A stretch of 64,000 nt of DNA from NCBI RefSeq assembly GCF_011769525.1, contig NZ_CP050440.1:7426001-7490000 (forward strand), written 5' to 3'. The DNA is from Tolypothrix sp. PCC 7910. Its GTDB lineage: Bacteria > Cyanobacteriota > Cyanobacteriia > Cyanobacteriales > Nostocaceae. Shown in pieces: positions 62,169 to 64,000 of the stretch. The stretch's first letter is position 1. Every line of letters starts with the position of its first letter. The notes under the pieces were generated by a model. The model had not been told where the DNA came from and searched no databases. It worked only from the letters and a program-made list of their open reading frames with translations. The position numbers and the translations under genes are program-made.

Positions 62169-63437
62169 CTAAACCATCTTCCATGTACCCTTTTCTAAGT
62201 AAGTACATTCATCAGCTTGCCATTGATATTCGGGGCGCTCGAAATTATGCATACTGACTTCAAAATTGCAAATCCCCACCAGGTTTTCTAGTAAAGTTTC
62301 ACTGCGGCGCTCAGAAAGCCATGTTGTTAACGCATAGGAACCCATGTAGAGCCTTAATTTTGGTATCTCACATCGAATAATGAATGTCCCTGGTTCACGG
62401 CGAAATGGCGCTTGTGGTTCGTAATACCAAAATATACAAATAGGTTGTTGCAGAGAGTTGACTATTTGAAAAGAAAACCATAAGGTTTCATGGGGTTGAG
62501 CAACATGGAGAGCAAACTCAAAGGCAATTGGTTCTCCCCAGCAGTGAATACCTTGCCCTTCTGAAGTCTCTACTTTTGCCCAGGCTACGTGGTTACCATT
62601 TTTATTGGCAGGTGCATGATAATAGCCAGATTTGACTGCTTCGTCTTCATTACCTGCTAGATACAATTGCACCGCTTTACTAGTATTGCCATCAAACTGA
62701 ACCTTACCTTTAGATAGTAAGATACAACGCTGAGTTAACTGAGCGATCGCTTGCATACTATGGCTAACAAATAAAACTGTGCGGCCTTCTTTGGTAGCTA
62801 CATCCCCCATTTTCCCCAAGCATTTCTTTTGAAAGGAAGAATCCCCTACAGCTAAAACTTCATCAACAATTAAAATCTCTGGTTCTAAATGAGCGGCTAC
62901 AGCAAAAGCAAGGCGGACATACATTCCGGAGGAATAACGCTTTACTGGCGTATCTAAAAACTTTTCTATCTCAGCAAAACCAACAATATCATCAAATTTC
63001 TGACGAATTTGGGCTTTACTCATACCCAGAATAGAACCGTTGAGATAGATGTTCTCTCTTCCTGTTAGTTCTGCATGAAATCCCGTACCTACTTCTAATA
63101 GGCTGGCTACTCGTCCTTTAATAGCGATACGTCCCTTGGTGGGTTCTGTAATGCGGCTCAATACTTTTAAAAGTGTTGATTTACCTGCACCATTACGTCC
63201 AATAACACCAATAGCTTCACCTTGTTTAATTTCAAAAGAAACATCATTTAGTGCCCAGAATTCTTCTCTATATGCATTGGCAGCTTGTTTACTATTAGGT
63301 TTAATAAACTTTGTACTGAGCGATTTAGTGCCATCAGCAATTGCATCACGCAGAGTTTTATAACCAGAATTCTCTTTCTGATGGCTAATAATATATTTTT
63401 TACTCAGGTTGTCTACATGAATTACACTATTAGACAT
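62169..63437 (-). CDS. wzt: ABC transporter ATPase for polysaccharide export (Wzt-like)
   Basis: A 422-residue ATP-binding protein: Walker A GRNGAGKST (80-88), signature YSSGMYVRL (168-176) and Walker B ILIVDE (188-193). After the nucleotide-binding domain there is a C-terminal extension of about 150 residues with beta strands (HCWGEPIAFEFALHVAQPHE, FSFQIVNSLQQPICIF), like the Wzt_C domain that recognises the non-reducing end of the O-antigen. It powers export of lipid-linked polysaccharide together with the permease encoded just upstream (16-base gap). Confidence 0.92.
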   Translation of the reverse strand: MSNSVIHVDNLSKKYIISHQKENSGYKTLRDAIADGTKSLSTKFIKPNSKQAANAYREEFWALNDVSFEIKQGEAIGVIGRNGAGKSTLLKVLSRITEPTKGRIAIKGRVASLLEVGTGFHAELTGRENIYLNGSILGMSKAQIRQKFDDIVGFAEIEKFLDTPVKRYSSGMYVRLAFAVAAHLEPEILIVDEVLAVGDSSFQKKCLGKMGDVATKEGRTVLFVSHSMQAIAQLTQRCILLSKGKVQFDGNTSKAVQLYLAGNEDEAVKSGYYHAPANKNGNHVAWAKVETSEGQGIHCWGEPIAFEFALHVAQPHETLWFSFQIVNSLQQPICIFWYYEPQAPFRREPGTFIIRCEIPKLRLYMGSYALTTWLSERRSETLLENLVGICNFEVSMHNFERPEYQWQADECTYLEKGTWKMV

Positions 63438-63452
63438 CTGCTTTACTCCTTC

Positions 63453-64000
63453 CTAAATTACATCAGCAAACGTCCGTTCGGTTTTCCGAAAATACCAGAT
63501 ACCTGTGATCAGTAAAAACACAACTAATCCCATAGATAAGATGAATCCTGGCAAGTAAATTTTTGAATTCCCACCTATAATCGCCCAGCGAAAACCATCA
63601 ATTACCCCTACCATTGGATTTAAAGAATAGAGCAAACGCCACTTTTCAGGTACAACGCTACTACTAAATCCTACTGGTGAGATATACAGCCCAAACTGCA
63701 TAATAAAAGGCACAATATAGCGAAAGTCTCGATATTCTACATTTAATGCTGCTAACCACAGCCCTACTCCCATTGAAGCAGCAAAGGCGATAGCTATAAA
63801 TAAGGGTAACGTTAATATCCGCCAAGTAGGTACAAAATTATACCAAGCCATCAATCCTAACAAAATCATGCCAGAAACCATGAAATCAACAAAGCTGACA
63901 GTTACTGCACTGATAGGTACAATCAGACGCGGGAAGTAAACCTTGGATATCAAGTTGGCATTACTAATCAGACTGTTACTGCACTCACCCAAGGCATTAG
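63453..64000 (-). CDS. wzm: ABC-2 polysaccharide export permease (Wzm-like), N-terminus outside window
   Basis: An open frame continuing beyond the window edge; at least 182 residues are visible (codons continue upstream as N-A-L-G-E-C-S-N-S). It contains SKVYFPRLIVPISAVTVSFV, the YFPRLI...P motif of ABC-2 permeases of the Wzm/RfbD type, then about four membrane segments. These include FGLYISPVGFSSSVVPEKWR and LNPMVGVIDGFRWAIIGG, which are diagnostic. The full protein is usually about 260-280 residues, so roughly the first third is missing here. It forms the channel for the Wzt-like ATPase. Confidence 0.9.
   Translation of the reverse strand, partial: NALGECSNSLISNANLISKVYFPRLIVPISAVTVSFVDFMVSGMILLGLMAWYNFVPTWRILTLPLFIAIAFAASMGVGLWLAALNVEYRDFRYIVPFIMQFGLYISPVGFSSSVVPEKWRLLYSLNPMVGVIDGFRWAIIGGNSKIYLPGFILSMGLVVFLLITGIWYFRKTERTFADVI

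Overview
The window looks like chromosome from a filamentous, probably heterocyst-forming cyanobacterium (Nostoc/Calothrix/Tolypothrix type). The evidence is the many HIP1 octamers (GCGATCGC), AT-rich spacers, GGGGATT-type short tandem repeats, small palindromic dispersed repeats inside and between genes, and cyanobacterial families such as DUF1822 with its sigma-factor partner, AAA-like/VMAP-type ATPases and pentapeptide-repeat proteins. No marker gene fixes the species, so this is inference.

Layout. Positions 1-16.2 kb are a mixed accessory region: a partial von Willebrand A protein, a pentapeptide-repeat protein, an AAA-like ATPase with an HTH N-terminus, a DUF4870 membrane protein, a DUF1822/sigma-70-like pair, a duplicated secreted protein, an IS4-type element whose transposase has an in-frame stop, a band-7/SPFH protein with duplicated N-terminal modules, a small tRNA array with a shared spacer repeat, a flavin reductase, a metallo-beta-lactamase-fold hydrolase and an orphan VirB10/TrbI-like protein.

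Positions 16.2-64 kb are one very large cell-surface polysaccharide locus, all on the minus strand. Reading in the direction of transcription it starts with an ABC exporter (Wzm-like permease, cut by the window edge, and Wzt-like ATPase). Two giant secreted proteins built from Ig-like and DUF4082 modules follow, then a WbpD-like acetyltransferase and a PEP-CTERM-like protein. Next comes a nucleotide-sugar block (Gfo/Idh dehydrogenase, aminotransferase, an unrecognised Rossmann-type protein, formyltransferase, epimerase, second aminotransferase), and then a run of about 19 known or probable glycosyltransferases. Interspersed with these are a Wzy-like polymerase, an asparagine-synthase-type amidotransferase and a phytanoyl-CoA-dioxygenase-like enzyme. 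The distal end has a polyprenyl-phosphate glycosyltransferase fused to GtrA, a GT39 transferase and a WcaF-like acetyltransferase.

How it fits together (inference). The dehydrogenase, aminotransferase and acetyltransferase match the WbpB/WbpE/WbpD route to a 2,3-diacetamido uronic acid nucleotide. The AsnB-type enzyme could make a uronamide, as WbpS does, and the formyltransferase could N-formylate an amino sugar. Tight spacing and start/stop overlaps indicate translationally coupled operons. Strong hairpins at about 62.0, 57.25, 53.28, 51.70 and 25.96 kb divide the locus into units. The best candidates for something undescribed are this diamino/amide/formyl glycan locus and the secreted WD40-ThuA-like-deacetylase-like-DUF4082 protein.
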